Below are positions 48,699-57,718 of a DNA stretch of 64,000 bases, one piece after another. The notes under the pieces were generated by a model. It was not told the DNA's origin, did no database searches, and saw only the letters and a program-made list of their open reading frames with translations. The DNA lies in contig NZ_CP071139.1 of NCBI RefSeq assembly GCF_017639205.1, positions 4,036,001 through 4,100,000 on the forward strand. The letters run 5' to 3'. Source of the stretch: Streptomyces nojiriensis. GTDB taxonomy: Bacteria > Actinomycetota > Actinomycetes > Streptomycetales > Streptomycetaceae. How positions within the stretch are numbered: position 1 is the stretch's first letter; each line of letters begins with the position of its first letter. Position numbers and translations under genes: made by a program.

Positions 48699-49976
48699 AT
48701 GCCGCAGACCCGCCACCGGATACGCAGACCACGCCGCACCAGCGCGTACATCGGCCTGACCGCGCTGGCCCTCGGCGTCACGGCGACGGCCAGCACGGGC
48801 ATATCCGGCCGAGGCAACTCGGCGGCCGGAGCGGTGGCCACGACCGTCGAATCGGCTCTCGCGCCCTGCCGGATCGCGGGCACCATGGGTGTGCAGATGT
48901 CCGAGGGCATGCCGACCCCGCCCGGGTACTCGCGCTCGACCGGCGAGATCCGGGCCCTGAACCTGATGATCGACTTCCCTGACGCCAAGGGCGAGGGCAC
49001 GGCGGCGGACCGGATGGCGGAGTTCTTCCCCCAGACGGCCGAATGGTTCCGCACCAGTTCCTACGGCCGGCTGGTCTACCGGGCCGAGGCGCCGATAAAG
49101 GGCTGGCTGCGGATGCCGATGCCCTTCGCCTCGTACGGGATCGAGCGCGGGTCCGCGTACGAGCCGGGCTACCGGCAGCTCGTCGAGCACATAGCGAAGG
49201 CCGCCGACCCCGAGGTGGACTTCGCCCGGTACGACCTGATCAACATCCTGGTCACGCCGAACGCCGGGCCGTCCGCCCTGGACACCGTCCTGTCGGTGAC
49301 CTTCTCGGGCAACGGCGAGGCCCCGGTCGCCGACGGGGTGCCGCTGGCCAACACGTCCTTCGTCTACAGCCGGCAGGACGACGGCTCCGGCACCTACCAG
49401 GAGACCGGCTACCGGGTACTCCCCCACGAGAACGGGCACGTCTTCGGGCTGCCCGACCTCTACACCTCGGACGGCGGGAACACGGTCGGGCACTGGGACA
49501 TCATGAGCGAGGACTGGGGCGCCAACAACGACCTGATGGGCTGGCACAAGTGGAAGCTCGGCTGGCTGGACAGCAAGCAGATCAGCTGCGCGGCCAAGTC
49601 GGGCACCAGCGACCACACCCTGTCCCCGCTGGGGATACGGGGCGGCACCAAGCTGGCCTTCGTCCCGCTGTCGGAGAGCTCCGGGTACGCGGTGGAGGTA
49701 CGGACCCTGGCCGGGAACGACGAGGCCGTCTGCAAACCGGGCGTCCTCATCTACAAGGTGGACTCCGACGTGGACACCGGGCACGGCCCGATCACCGTGT
49801 CGGACAGCGCGAGCACGAGCGGCGGCTGCACCCGGCGGCCCAATGTGCACGCGGAGCTCTCGGACGCGCCGTTCCGGCCGGGCGAGACCTTCACCGACGA
49901 GAAGGCGGGCATCAGCGTCTCCGTGGTGGGTGAACTGCGCAACGGCAGCTACCAGGTCCGCATCATCCGGCCCTGA
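48699..49976 (+). CDS. Secreted M6-like zinc metalloprotease (immune inhibitor A-related)
   Basis: A 425-residue protein from ATG 48699 (GTG 48639 possible). An N-terminal signal (SAYIGLTALALGVTATASTGISG) precedes the catalytic domain. The zinc motif is 'LPHENGHVFGLPDLYT', the H-E-x-x-H...D form, followed by 'HWDIMSEDWGANN' with the downstream Met of the metzincin-like turn. 'ALNLMIDFPDAKGEGTAADRMAEFF' is the typical M6 start of the catalytic region. The C-terminal beta-rich domain probably stabilises or binds substrate. It should degrade extracellular protein. The gene is monocistronic. Confidence 0.88.
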   Translation: MPQTRHRIRRPRRTSAYIGLTALALGVTATASTGISGRGNSAAGAVATTVESALAPCRIAGTMGVQMSEGMPTPPGYSRSTGEIRALNLMIDFPDAKGEGTAADRMAEFFPQTAEWFRTSSYGRLVYRAEAPIKGWLRMPMPFASYGIERGSAYEPGYRQLVEHIAKAADPEVDFARYDLINILVTPNAGPSALDTVLSVTFSGNGEAPVADGVPLANTSFVYSRQDDGSGTYQETGYRVLPHENGHVFGLPDLYTSDGGNTVGHWDIMSEDWGANNDLMGWHKWKLGWLDSKQISCAAKSGTSDHTLSPLGIRGGTKLAFVPLSESSGYAVEVRTLAGNDEAVCKPGVLIYKVDSDVDTGHGPITVSDSASTSGGCTRRPNVHAELSDAPFRPGETFTDEKAGISVSVVGELRNGSYQVRIIRP

Positions 49977-50063
49977 CCTCCCGGCTCGGGGCGGCGGGCC
50001 GGGACCGGGAACGGGCCCCGGGCGGAGTCACGCGCCACGTGACTCCGGCCCCGGTGCTCGCCG

Positions 50064-50840
50064 TCAGCCTTCCGTGAGCGCCCGGCGCAGCACGTCCACG
50101 ACCGTGGGGCGGTGCTCGTCGGCCAGCAGGAAGAAGTGGTCGCCGTCGAACCGGAGCACCTGGCACGCCCCGGTCGTGTGGGCGGCCCAGCCGTCGAGCG
50201 GCTCGTGCGGGACCAGGGGGTCCGCCGTGCCGCCCAGCACGTGCAGGGGCACGTCGAGCCGTACGTCCTCGAACCCCGCCGCGGCCTCCCGGCCGAGTTC
50301 GATGTCCGCCCGCAGTACGCGCGTCACGTGCGCCAGCATGTCCGGATCCTGCAGCACCCACTCCGGGGTGCCGCCGCCCTCCCGCAGCAGCCGGACGGCG
50401 TCCTCCTCGGTGGCGGTGGCGTGGGCCCGGCGCGGGGTCCGGCCGGGGGCCTGCCCGCTGACGACGGCCGCCCGGCAGTGCGGGCCGAGCAGGCGCGCGG
50501 CGCGGGTGGCCAGGAGCGCGCCGAGGCTGTGCCCGAAGACCACCGTGGGCAGCGGGTCACGGCCGAGCACCTCGTCGGAGACGGAATCCAGGACCTGGTC
50601 GAGCCGGCAGCCGGGCGGCTCGCCGAACCGGCGCTCCCGCCCGGGCAGCGAGAGCCCCAGCACTTCCACGTGGTCGGGCAGCGGCTCGACCAGGGGGAAC
50701 AGGGTGTTGGGGCCGGACCCGGAGTGCGGGAACACCAGCAGTCGCGCCCGGGGCGCGGTCACCGCCTCCCGCAGCCGCAGCAGCGGCCACCACGGCACGC
50801 GCGAGGACGTCAGCGCCGTCGATCCCCCGGAGCCGGTCAC
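50064..50840 (-). CDS. Type II (editing) thioesterase, alpha/beta hydrolase
   Basis: A 258-residue enzyme from GTG 50840. Features of TEII proteins: 'LLVFPHSGSGPNTLFPLVEPLP' (oxyanion region), 'GLSLPGRERRFGEPP', the nucleophile Ser105 in 'VVFGHSLGALLATRAA', 'LGGTADPLVP' (Asp) and 'FDGDHFFLL' (His). They remove stalled acyl groups from carrier proteins in polyketide or nonribosomal peptide assembly. Here the only neighbour is a FabH-type synthase that it overlaps by four bases (GTGA). No PKS or NRPS is in the window. Confidence 0.9.
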   Translation of the reverse strand: MTGSGGSTALTSSRVPWWPLLRLREAVTAPRARLLVFPHSGSGPNTLFPLVEPLPDHVEVLGLSLPGRERRFGEPPGCRLDQVLDSVSDEVLGRDPLPTVVFGHSLGALLATRAARLLGPHCRAAVVSGQAPGRTPRRAHATATEEDAVRLLREGGGTPEWVLQDPDMLAHVTRVLRADIELGREAAAGFEDVRLDVPLHVLGGTADPLVPHEPLDGWAAHTTGACQVLRFDGDHFFLLADEHRPTVVDVLRRALTEG

Positions 50841-51775
50841 GGGCAGTTGATGATCTGGCCGGCGTAGGACAGGCCCCCGCCGAACGCGAAGAGCAGTACC
50901 GGCGAACCCTTGCGGATCTCACCCCGCTCGATGAGCTTGGACAGCGCCAGCGGGATGCTCGCGGCCGAGGTGTTGCCCGACTCGACGACGTCCTTGGCGA
51001 TGACGGCGTTGACCGCACCGATCTTGCGCGCCAGGGGCTCGATGATCCGCAGGTTGGCCTGGTGCAGGACGACGCCGCCCAGTTCCTCGGGCTTCACGCC
51101 GGCCCGCTCGCAGACCTGGAGGGCGACCTCCGGGAGCGTCGTGGTGGCCCAGCGGTAGACCGACTGCCCTTCCTGGGCGAAGGTGTTGGACGGTGCCTCG
51201 ATGCGTACGGCCCGGCCCATCTCGGGTACGGACCCCCACACGACCGGGCTGATCTCCGGCTCCTCGGAGGCCACGACGACGGCCGCTCCCGCACCGTCGC
51301 CGACGAGCACGCAGGTGGTGCGGTCGGTCCAGTCGACGAAGTCGGTGAGCTTCTCCACGCCTATGACCAGGGCCTTCGTGGCGGAACCCGTCCGTATGCT
51401 CTGGTCGGCCAGCGCCATGGCGTGCGGGAACCCGGAGCAGGCCGTGTTCACGTCGATGGCGGCGGGAGCCTTCGCCCCGACCGCGGCGGCCACCCGGGCC
51501 GCCATGTTGGGCGAGCGGTCGCGCGCCGTGCACGTGGCCACGATGACGAAGTCGATGTCGCCGCCGGTGAGTCCGGCGTTGGCCAGTGCGTGCTCGGCGG
51601 CCTTCGTGGCCAGGTCCGAAACGGACTCGTCCTCGGCCGCCACCCGGCGCGTCCGGATCCCGACCCGGCTCTGGATCCACTCGTCGTCGGTGTCGACCAT
51701 GCGCTCGAGATCGGCATTGGTCAGGACTTTTGACGGCTGATAGTGCCCGAAGGACAGGACACGCGACCCCACCAT
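50837..51775 (-). CDS. fabH: 3-oxoacyl-ACP synthase III (KAS III, FabH-type)
   Basis: A 312-residue condensing enzyme from ATG 51775. The catalytic triad is visible: Cys113 in 'IDVNTACSGFPHAM', His238 in 'VVLHQANLRIIEPLA' and Asn268 in 'VVESGNTSAASIPLALS', with the C-terminal 'LLFAFGGGLSYAGQII'. KAS III condenses an acyl-CoA with malonyl-ACP without a mobile thioesterase step. It is not beside fabD/acpP/fabF, so it is probably a secondary copy serving a specialised acyl product. It is translationally coupled to a type II thioesterase. A palindrome lies upstream. Confidence 0.92.
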   Translation of the reverse strand: MVGSRVLSFGHYQPSKVLTNADLERMVDTDDEWIQSRVGIRTRRVAAEDESVSDLATKAAEHALANAGLTGGDIDFVIVATCTARDRSPNMAARVAAAVGAKAPAAIDVNTACSGFPHAMALADQSIRTGSATKALVIGVEKLTDFVDWTDRTTCVLVGDGAGAAVVVASEEPEISPVVWGSVPEMGRAVRIEAPSNTFAQEGQSVYRWATTTLPEVALQVCERAGVKPEELGGVVLHQANLRIIEPLARKIGAVNAVIAKDVVESGNTSAASIPLALSKLIERGEIRKGSPVLLFAFGGGLSYAGQIINCP

Positions 51776-51819
51776 CAGTGTTTCTCCTCGCTCCGTGGAC
51801 CCCCGATGCGGATCCTGAT

Positions 51820-51832
51820 TGACCGATGGTCA
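51820..51832. promoter_or_regulatory. Candidate operator in the fabH / response-regulator divergent region
   Basis: TGACCGATGGTCA is a 13-base palindrome (TGACC/GGTCA around GAT), 45 bases upstream of the fabH start codon. The whole 339-base divergent region (51776-52114) otherwise shows no gene; its frames are out of register with homologues. The binding factor is unknown. Confidence 0.4.
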
Positions 51833-52114
51833 GACTATGCAGCGGCCCGGCCGGCCCGCCCCTGCGTACAAGCCGTTTTCCGCCGATGCCGCGCATGGTT
51901 CAAGCCGATTCCGGCCTTTCGTATCCGCCGTGCATCTGCCGTGCATCCGCCGCGTATCGGTGAGCGCTCGGCCACCCATCGGATCGCGCACCCGGCTCCG
52001 GCGGCGGCCGTCCCGCCCGATGTCTCCCGTATCGTTCCTTCCGGATCGTCGGCGGCGTGCGGGTGCTCGCCGGAGCGGCGCTCCGCCCGGCCCGTACGAA
52101 CAGGAGTCCCGCCC

Positions 52115-52840
52115 GTGCCCTCACCCGCCCCGGCGCCGGAATCTCCGCCTCCGGTCCGCGTGCTGCTGGTCGAGGACGACGAGCTGATGCGCCGGTCCTT
52201 CACCGTCGCCCTCGAACGCTACGGCTACCGGGTCACGGCCGCGGCCGACGGACTGACCGGGCTGGAGTCCTTCCGCGACGGCGACGGCTTCGACCTGCTG
52301 ATCCTGGACGTGATGCTGCCCGGTCTCGACGGGATCGGGCTGTGCCGCCGGGTCCGCGAGACCAGCCTGGTGCCGGTGCTGATGATGTCCGCCCGCGGCG
52401 ACGGCCTCGATGTCGTCGCCGGGCTGGAGGCCGGGGCCGACGACTACGTGGTCAAGCCCGTGGACACCTACGTCCTCGTGGCACGCATCCGCTCGCTGCT
52501 GCGAAGGGCGGCCTACGCGCCCGCCCCGGGCGGCGAGCCGGCCGCCGGCCAGGAGGACGTACTGACCTTCGGCGACCTGACCATCGACACCGGCGGGATG
52601 GAGGTGTCCCTCTCCGGAACCCCCGTGGCGCTCACCCCCACCGAGCTGAAACTGCTGCTGGAGTTCGCCGCCCACCCGGGCATCGTGCTGGAACGGCACA
52701 CCCTGCTGCGCAACGTCTGGGAGTACGGCTGGGACGGCGACAGCCGCGTCGTGGACCTGGCCGTGCAGCGGCTGCGCAAGAAACTGGGCCGGGAGCGGAT
52801 CGAGACGGTCCGCGGCTTCGGCTACAAGCTCAGGCGCTGA
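52115..52840 (+). CDS. OmpR-family response regulator
   Basis: A 241-residue protein from GTG 52115, with AGGAG upstream. The receiver domain has 'RVLLVEDDELMRR' (acidic pair), the phospho-acceptor Asp in 'DLLILDVMLPGLDG' and the Lys in 'YVVKPVD'. The C-terminal winged helix is 'LTPTELKLLLEFAAHPGIVLERHTLLRNVW' and 'VVDLAVQRLRKKLG'. It is followed after five bases by its histidine kinase and then by an ABC transporter, an arrangement like those that sense and expel cell-envelope-active compounds. Confidence 0.93.
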   Translation: MPSPAPAPESPPPVRVLLVEDDELMRRSFTVALERYGYRVTAAADGLTGLESFRDGDGFDLLILDVMLPGLDGIGLCRRVRETSLVPVLMMSARGDGLDVVAGLEAGADDYVVKPVDTYVLVARIRSLLRRAAYAPAPGGEPAAGQEDVLTFGDLTIDTGGMEVSLSGTPVALTPTELKLLLEFAAHPGIVLERHTLLRNVWEYGWDGDSRVVDLAVQRLRKKLGRERIETVRGFGYKLRR

Positions 52841-52845
52841 GGCCG

Positions 52846-54150
52846 GTGCACCCCCCGCGCCGGCTGTGGTGGCCGGCCCGTGTGCCCCTGCGCTGGAAGA
52901 TCGCCGCGCTGGCGGCGGCCACGGCGTGCCTGGTCGCCCTGGCGGTGGGCGTCCTCGTCCACGTGTGGACCGCGATGGACGTCCGCGACCGGGCCGAGAT
53001 GGAAGCCACCAACACCGTGTACTCCGCCATGGACGTCTACCGGCGCACCGGAACGCTGGCGGGCGGCGCCGAGCTCGATCCGGCCGAACTGCCCACCGCC
53101 CTGCGCCACCCGGCCGACGGCGACCGGCGGGTGGCCTACGACGGGCGCGTCGAGGGGAACCTCGGGCCGAGCGTCTGGGGCGCCCAGCGGGTCGGCGGCC
53201 CGGGCAGCCCGGTGCTCGCCGTGCGGATCAACATGAGCCCGCAACTCCACGACCTGCGCCGCCTCGACGCGAGCATGGCGGTGGCCTCCCTCGTCTCGCT
53301 CGCCGCGGCGCTGCCCCTGGCGGTCTACGGGGCCGGGCTGGTCGCCCGCCGGCTGCGCCGGGTCGCCGAGACCGCGGCCCGGATCTCCGCCGGGGACCTC
53401 GACGCCCGCACCGGCTCCGCCCTGGGCCATGCCCGGGGGCGCGACGAGGTGACCGACATCGCCGCCACCGTCGACCTCATGGCCGACAGCCTCGGCCGAC
53501 GGCTGCGCATCGAGCGGCAGTTCACGGCGGACGTGGCCCACGAACTGCGTACCCCGGTCGGCGGTCTGCTGGCCGCCACCGACCTGCTGCCGCCCGGCGA
53601 GACGGAGGACCTGCTCCGGGCCCGCGTACGGGACCTGCGCGGTCTGGTCGAGGACCTGCTGGAGATCTCCCGGCTGGACGCGGGCGCGGAGGCGCCGGTA
53701 CGCGCCCGGGTCCCGCTCGCCGCGGTGGTCGCCGAGGCGGTGGCCCGTACCGGTCTCGACGCGGAGGTCAGCGTCACCGAGGCACCGCAGGCACCGCAGG
53801 CACCGCAGGCACCGACGGTGGAGTCCGTGGAGACCGTGGAGACCGATCCGCGCCGCCTGGAGCGGATCGTCGGAAACCTCGTCGTCAACGCGCACCGGCA
53901 CGGACGTACCCCGGTGCGGGTCACCGTCGAGGGCCGGACCGTCGTCGTCCGCGACCACGGCCCCGGCTTCCCCGCCGACCTGCTGCTCGACGGCCCGCGC
54001 CGGTTCCGTACGGGCGCCGCGGAGCGGGGCGCGGGACACGGCCTCGGCCTGACCATCGCCCTGGGCCAGGCCCGGGTGCTCGGCGCCGAACTGCGTCTGG
54101 AGAACGCACCGGACGGCGGCGCCGTCGCCACCCTGCGGCTCCCGCGCTGA
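52846..54150 (+). CDS. Membrane sensor histidine kinase
   Basis: A 434-residue protein from GTG 52846. TM1 (IAALAAATACLVALAVGVLVHVW) and TM2 (MAVASLVSLAAALPLAVYGAGLVA) enclose an extracytoplasmic sensor of about 105 residues. HAMP follows ('ETAARISAGDLDAR'). The phospho-acceptor His lies in 'FTADVAHELRTPVGGLLAAT'. The ATPase domain shows 'IVGNLVVNAHRHG' (N), 'VRDHGPGFP' (G1) and 'GAGHGLGLTIALGQA' (G2). A 9-base tandem repeat at 53781-53807 encodes APQAPQAPQAP in the linker. It pairs with the preceding regulator. Confidence 0.93.
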   Translation: MHPPRRLWWPARVPLRWKIAALAAATACLVALAVGVLVHVWTAMDVRDRAEMEATNTVYSAMDVYRRTGTLAGGAELDPAELPTALRHPADGDRRVAYDGRVEGNLGPSVWGAQRVGGPGSPVLAVRINMSPQLHDLRRLDASMAVASLVSLAAALPLAVYGAGLVARRLRRVAETAARISAGDLDARTGSALGHARGRDEVTDIAATVDLMADSLGRRLRIERQFTADVAHELRTPVGGLLAATDLLPPGETEDLLRARVRDLRGLVEDLLEISRLDAGAEAPVRARVPLAAVVAEAVARTGLDAEVSVTEAPQAPQAPQAPTVESVETVETDPRRLERIVGNLVVNAHRHGRTPVRVTVEGRTVVVRDHGPGFPADLLLDGPRRFRTGAAERGAGHGLGLTIALGQARVLGAELRLENAPDGGAVATLRLPR

Positions 54151-54275
54151 CCGCCCCCGCAGGACTGCCGCACAACGGCGCGGAAGCAGATACACGGCGG
54201 CCCCGGCCCTGATACGTCCCCCCGACACCCTTCGGCGTGCACCCCTGTTCCCGCCGCACCCGAAGTGGAGTCCTC

Positions 54276-55049
54276 GTGACCGCCGACCCGTTCTCCTCCC
54301 GTCCGACGCCCGGTATCGCGGCCTCCACCACCGACCTGTCCAAGGTCTACGGCAGCGGCGACACCCGCGTGGTGGCCCTGGACCGCGTCAGCGTCTCCTT
54401 CCGGGAGGCAGAGTTCACCGCGATCATGGGTCCCTCCGGCTGCGGCAAATCCACCCTCATGCACTGCGCCGCGGGCCTCGACTCCGTCAGCTCCGGCTCC
54501 GTCCGCATCGGCACCACCGAGCTGGGCACGTTGGGCGACCGGCACCTCACCGAGCTGCGCCGGGACCGGATCGGCTTCATCTTCCAGGCGTTCAACCTGT
54601 TGCCCACCCTGACCGCGCTGGAGAACATCACCCTGCCGCTGTCCATCGCCGGACGCCGCCCCGACCGGCAGTGGCTGGACCGCGTGGTGTCCATGGTCGG
54701 CCTCGCCCAGCGGCTGGACCACCGGCCCGGACAGCTCTCCGGCGGGCAGCAGCAGCGCGTCGCGGTGGCCCGGGCCCTGGCCACCCGGCCGGCGATCGTC
54801 TTCGGCGACGAGCCCACCGGCAACCTCGACTCCCGTGCCGGGGCCGAGGTCCTCGGCTTCCTGCGCGACTCGGTGCGCGAACTGGGCCAGACCGTGGTCA
54901 TGGTGACCCACGACCCGGTCGCCGCCTCCTACGCGGACCGCGTCGTCTTCCTCGCCGACGGACGGCTGGTCGACGAGATGGTGCGCCCCACCCCGGACCG
55001 GGTGCTGGACCGGATGAAGCAGTTCGACACCCGCGCACGCACGAGCTGA
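54276..55049 (+). CDS. ABC transporter ATP-binding protein (MacB/LolD type)
   Basis: A 257-residue ATPase from GTG 54276. Walker A 'MGPSGCGKSTLMHCAAG', Q-loop 'IFQAFNLLPTLTALEN', signature 'LSGGQQQRVAVARALA', Walker B 'IVFGDEPTGNLD' and the H-loop 'VVMVTHDP' are all present. The N-x-x-D of 'EPTGNLDSR' marks the MacB/LolD branch, which works with FtsX-like permeases by mechanotransmission rather than ordinary transport. The partner permease begins 53 bases downstream. It probably exports or detoxifies an envelope-active compound sensed by the adjacent two-component system. Confidence 0.93.
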   Translation: MTADPFSSRPTPGIAASTTDLSKVYGSGDTRVVALDRVSVSFREAEFTAIMGPSGCGKSTLMHCAAGLDSVSSGSVRIGTTELGTLGDRHLTELRRDRIGFIFQAFNLLPTLTALENITLPLSIAGRRPDRQWLDRVVSMVGLAQRLDHRPGQLSGGQQQRVAVARALATRPAIVFGDEPTGNLDSRAGAEVLGFLRDSVRELGQTVVMVTHDPVAASYADRVVFLADGRLVDEMVRPTPDRVLDRMKQFDTRARTS

Positions 55050-55102
55050 CCCTCCCCCTCCCCCGTTCCTGCCCCCGCCCCCGCCCCGGAAGCCACTCAC
55101 CC

Positions 55103-57715
55103 ATGCTGAAAACAGCCCTGCGCAACGTCCTCGCGCACAAGGCCCGGCTGCTGATGACGGTGCTCGCCGTCACCCTCGGCGTCGCCTTCGTCTCCGGCAC
55201 CCTGGTCTTCGCGGACTCCTCCACCGCGGCCCACCGGGCCGCCGTGTCGAAGGACTACGCCGACATCGCGGTCACCGTGACCCCGAAGGACCCCCCGCCC
55301 GGCGCCCCCGGCGCGGCCGGGTCCGCCGGGGGCGCCGGGGGCGCCGGGTCCGCCGGGGACGAGCACGCCACCGTCCTCGACGACGGACTCGCCCGCAAGC
55401 TGGCCGGGCTGCCGGGCGTCGCCGCCGTACGGCCGTCCGCGGACGGCCCGGCCACCCTCAACTCCTCGGACGGCACCCCCCTGCGCACCGGCCGGATCTG
55501 GGCGCACCGGGCGGCCGCCTACGTTCCCGGCGCCGACGGCAAGGACAGCCGCCACCCGCTGACCGAGGGCCGCGCCCCCCGCGACGGCGAGGAGATCGCC
55601 GTGGACAGCGGCACCGCCGCCACCGGCCGGTTGCGCATCGGCGAGCAGATCACGCTGGCCACGGACGGCCCCGCCATGACCAAGCGGCTCGTCGGCATCG
55701 TCACCACCCGGGACACCCGGGTGACGGCCGGCGGCACCCTGGTCCTGTTCGACAAGGCCACCGCACAGCAGTTGTTCGCCTCCCCCGGCCGCTACACCTC
55801 GATCGACCTGTCCGCCGTACCCGGCACCGACACCGCCGAACTCGCCCGCCGGGTCACCGACCTGCTCCCCGCCGACCGGGCCGAGGCCACCACCGGCACC
55901 GCGCAGGCCGCCCAGCAGGCCGTCCTCGTCGACACGCTCACCCGGGGCAACGAGAAGCTGTCGCTGGTCTTCGCCGGAGTCGCCCTCTTCATCGGGTCGT
56001 TCCTGATCGTCAACACCTTCACCATGCTCGTCGCCCGGCGCACCCGTGAGATCGCCCTGCTGCGGGCGATCGGTGCCACGCGCCGCCAGGTCGTGCGCTC
56101 CCTCCTGTGGGAGGCCGTCCTCCTCGGCCTCGCCGCCTCGGTCCTCGGTTTCCTGCTGGGCCTCGCCATCGCCTCCGTACTGCCGGAGATCCTGAGCACC
56201 ACCGGGGACCCGCTGCCCCGCGGCCCCCTGGTGATCGGCCCGCTCCCCGTGGCGGCCGCACTCGCCGTCGGGGTGGGCGTCACGGTGCTCGCCGCATGGC
56301 TGCCGTCCCGCAAGGCGGCGCGGATCGCCCCGGTCGAGGCCATGCGCGCGGCCGAACAGCCGCCCACCGCCACCGCGTCCCGGGTCCGCGGCGCGGCCGG
56401 CGCCCTGCTGCTCGCCCTCGGCGCCGGACTGCTGCTGTCGCTCGCCGGGGCGAAGGACGCCTCCGAGGAGAACCTGCGGAACGCGATGTTCGGCTGCGCC
56501 CTCCTCGTGATCGCCGTGATCGTGCTGGCGCCGCTGCTCGCCGTCCCCGTGATCCGGCTGGGCGGACGGCTGACCGGCCGCCTCGGCATCGCGGGCCACC
56601 TCGCCCACCGCAACGCGCTGCGCGACCCGCGGCGTACCGCCGCCACCGCCTCCGCCCTGATGGTCAGCACGGCGCTGGTCGCCGGGCTCGCCGTCATCGG
56701 CCACTCCACCGGGCAGGCGCTCGACCGCCAGGCCGCGGCCGGCCTCAGCGCCGACTACGTGATCAGCACCCACACCTCGTCGGCCGGCATCGACCCGGCC
56801 GCCGTACAGCGGATGACCGCCACCCCGGGTGTACGGACGGCGACCGCGGTCACCGACTCCACCCTCTTCATCGGCGGTGGCGTCCGCCAGATCTCCGGGG
56901 TCGACCCGGCCGCCGCCCCGTCCGTCATGAAGCTGGACTTCGTCAGCGGCTCCCTGAAGGACCTCGGACCGGGCCGCATCGCCCTCTCCGGCACCCTGGC
57001 CCGCGCGAACGGCGTGCGTACCGGCGACCGGATCGACGCCCGGATCGGCGGCCCCGGCCAGGACCGCACCCCGTACACGGTCGTCGGCGTCTACGAGGAC
57101 AACCCCACCGCCCGCGACGCCCTGGGCACCCGCACCGAGGTCCAGGGCAAGAGCCTCGAACCCGGATCCGTCCAGCGCGTCCTCGTCCGCGCGGACGGCG
57201 GCGCCGACGGCGGCGCCACGAAGGACCGCCTGCGTACCGCCACGGGCAACAACCCGCTTCTGCAGGTCCAGGACCGGCGGGAACTCGTCCAGGAGGCCGC
57301 CGGTTCCCTGGGCACCCTGCTGACCCTGACGTACGGCCTGCTCGCCATCGGCGGCGTGATCGCCGCCCTCGGCATCATGAACACCCTGGCCATGTCGGTG
57401 TCGGACCGCACCCGCGAGATCGGCGTCCTGCGCGCCATCGGCATGGACCGCGCCGGCATCCGCCGGATGATCCGCGTCGAATCCCTGACCGTGGCCGCCT
57501 TCGGCACCCTGCTGGGCCTGGCGGCCGGCCTGTTCGGGGCCTGGACGGTCGGCGCCCTGGCCAACGGCGCACTGAAGGGCTACTCCCTGGCCCTCCCCTG
57601 GGACACGCTGCTCCTCCTCTGCCTGGTCTCCCTCGCCACGGGCGCGGTGGCGGCCGCCCTGCCGGCCCGCCACGCGTCGGCCCTGAGCCCCCTGGAGGCG
57701 GTCGCCGAGCTGTAG
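55103..57715 (+). CDS. FtsX-family ABC transporter permease (two-module)
   Basis: An 870-residue permease. TM1 ('RLLMTVLAVTLGVAFVSGTLVFA') is followed by a large extracytoplasmic domain with a Gly/Ala-rich insert near residue 75. Two FtsX modules follow ('RTREIALLRAIGATRRQVVRSLL' and 'RTREIGVLRAIGMDRAGIRRMI'), giving about ten helices. This doubled layout is typical of actinobacterial peptide-resistance and lipoprotein-release exporters. The C-terminal 'ALSPLEAVAEL' matches the usual end. It converges to within three bases of the next gene's stop. Confidence 0.93.
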   Translation: MLKTALRNVLAHKARLLMTVLAVTLGVAFVSGTLVFADSSTAAHRAAVSKDYADIAVTVTPKDPPPGAPGAAGSAGGAGGAGSAGDEHATVLDDGLARKLAGLPGVAAVRPSADGPATLNSSDGTPLRTGRIWAHRAAAYVPGADGKDSRHPLTEGRAPRDGEEIAVDSGTAATGRLRIGEQITLATDGPAMTKRLVGIVTTRDTRVTAGGTLVLFDKATAQQLFASPGRYTSIDLSAVPGTDTAELARRVTDLLPADRAEATTGTAQAAQQAVLVDTLTRGNEKLSLVFAGVALFIGSFLIVNTFTMLVARRTREIALLRAIGATRRQVVRSLLWEAVLLGLAASVLGFLLGLAIASVLPEILSTTGDPLPRGPLVIGPLPVAAALAVGVGVTVLAAWLPSRKAARIAPVEAMRAAEQPPTATASRVRGAAGALLLALGAGLLLSLAGAKDASEENLRNAMFGCALLVIAVIVLAPLLAVPVIRLGGRLTGRLGIAGHLAHRNALRDPRRTAATASALMVSTALVAGLAVIGHSTGQALDRQAAAGLSADYVISTHTSSAGIDPAAVQRMTATPGVRTATAVTDSTLFIGGGVRQISGVDPAAAPSVMKLDFVSGSLKDLGPGRIALSGTLARANGVRTGDRIDARIGGPGQDRTPYTVVGVYEDNPTARDALGTRTEVQGKSLEPGSVQRVLVRADGGADGGATKDRLRTATGNNPLLQVQDRRELVQEAAGSLGTLLTLTYGLLAIGGVIAALGIMNTLAMSVSDRTREIGVLRAIGMDRAGIRRMIRVESLTVAAFGTLLGLAAGLFGAWTVGALANGALKGYSLALPWDTLLLLCLVSLATGAVAAALPARHASALSPLEAVAEL

Positions 57716-57718
57716 GGG

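Noticed and set aside
50064..51775. FabH and thioesterase as part of a polyketide or gamma-butyrolactone cluster
   Set aside because: No PKS, NRPS, AfsA-like or carrier-protein gene lies in the window; only the pair is supported.
52115..57715. Two-component system considered as CseBC (partner of SigE)
   Set aside because: No sigE or cseA lies upstream; instead an ABC transporter with a FtsX permease follows, fitting a resistance-type module.
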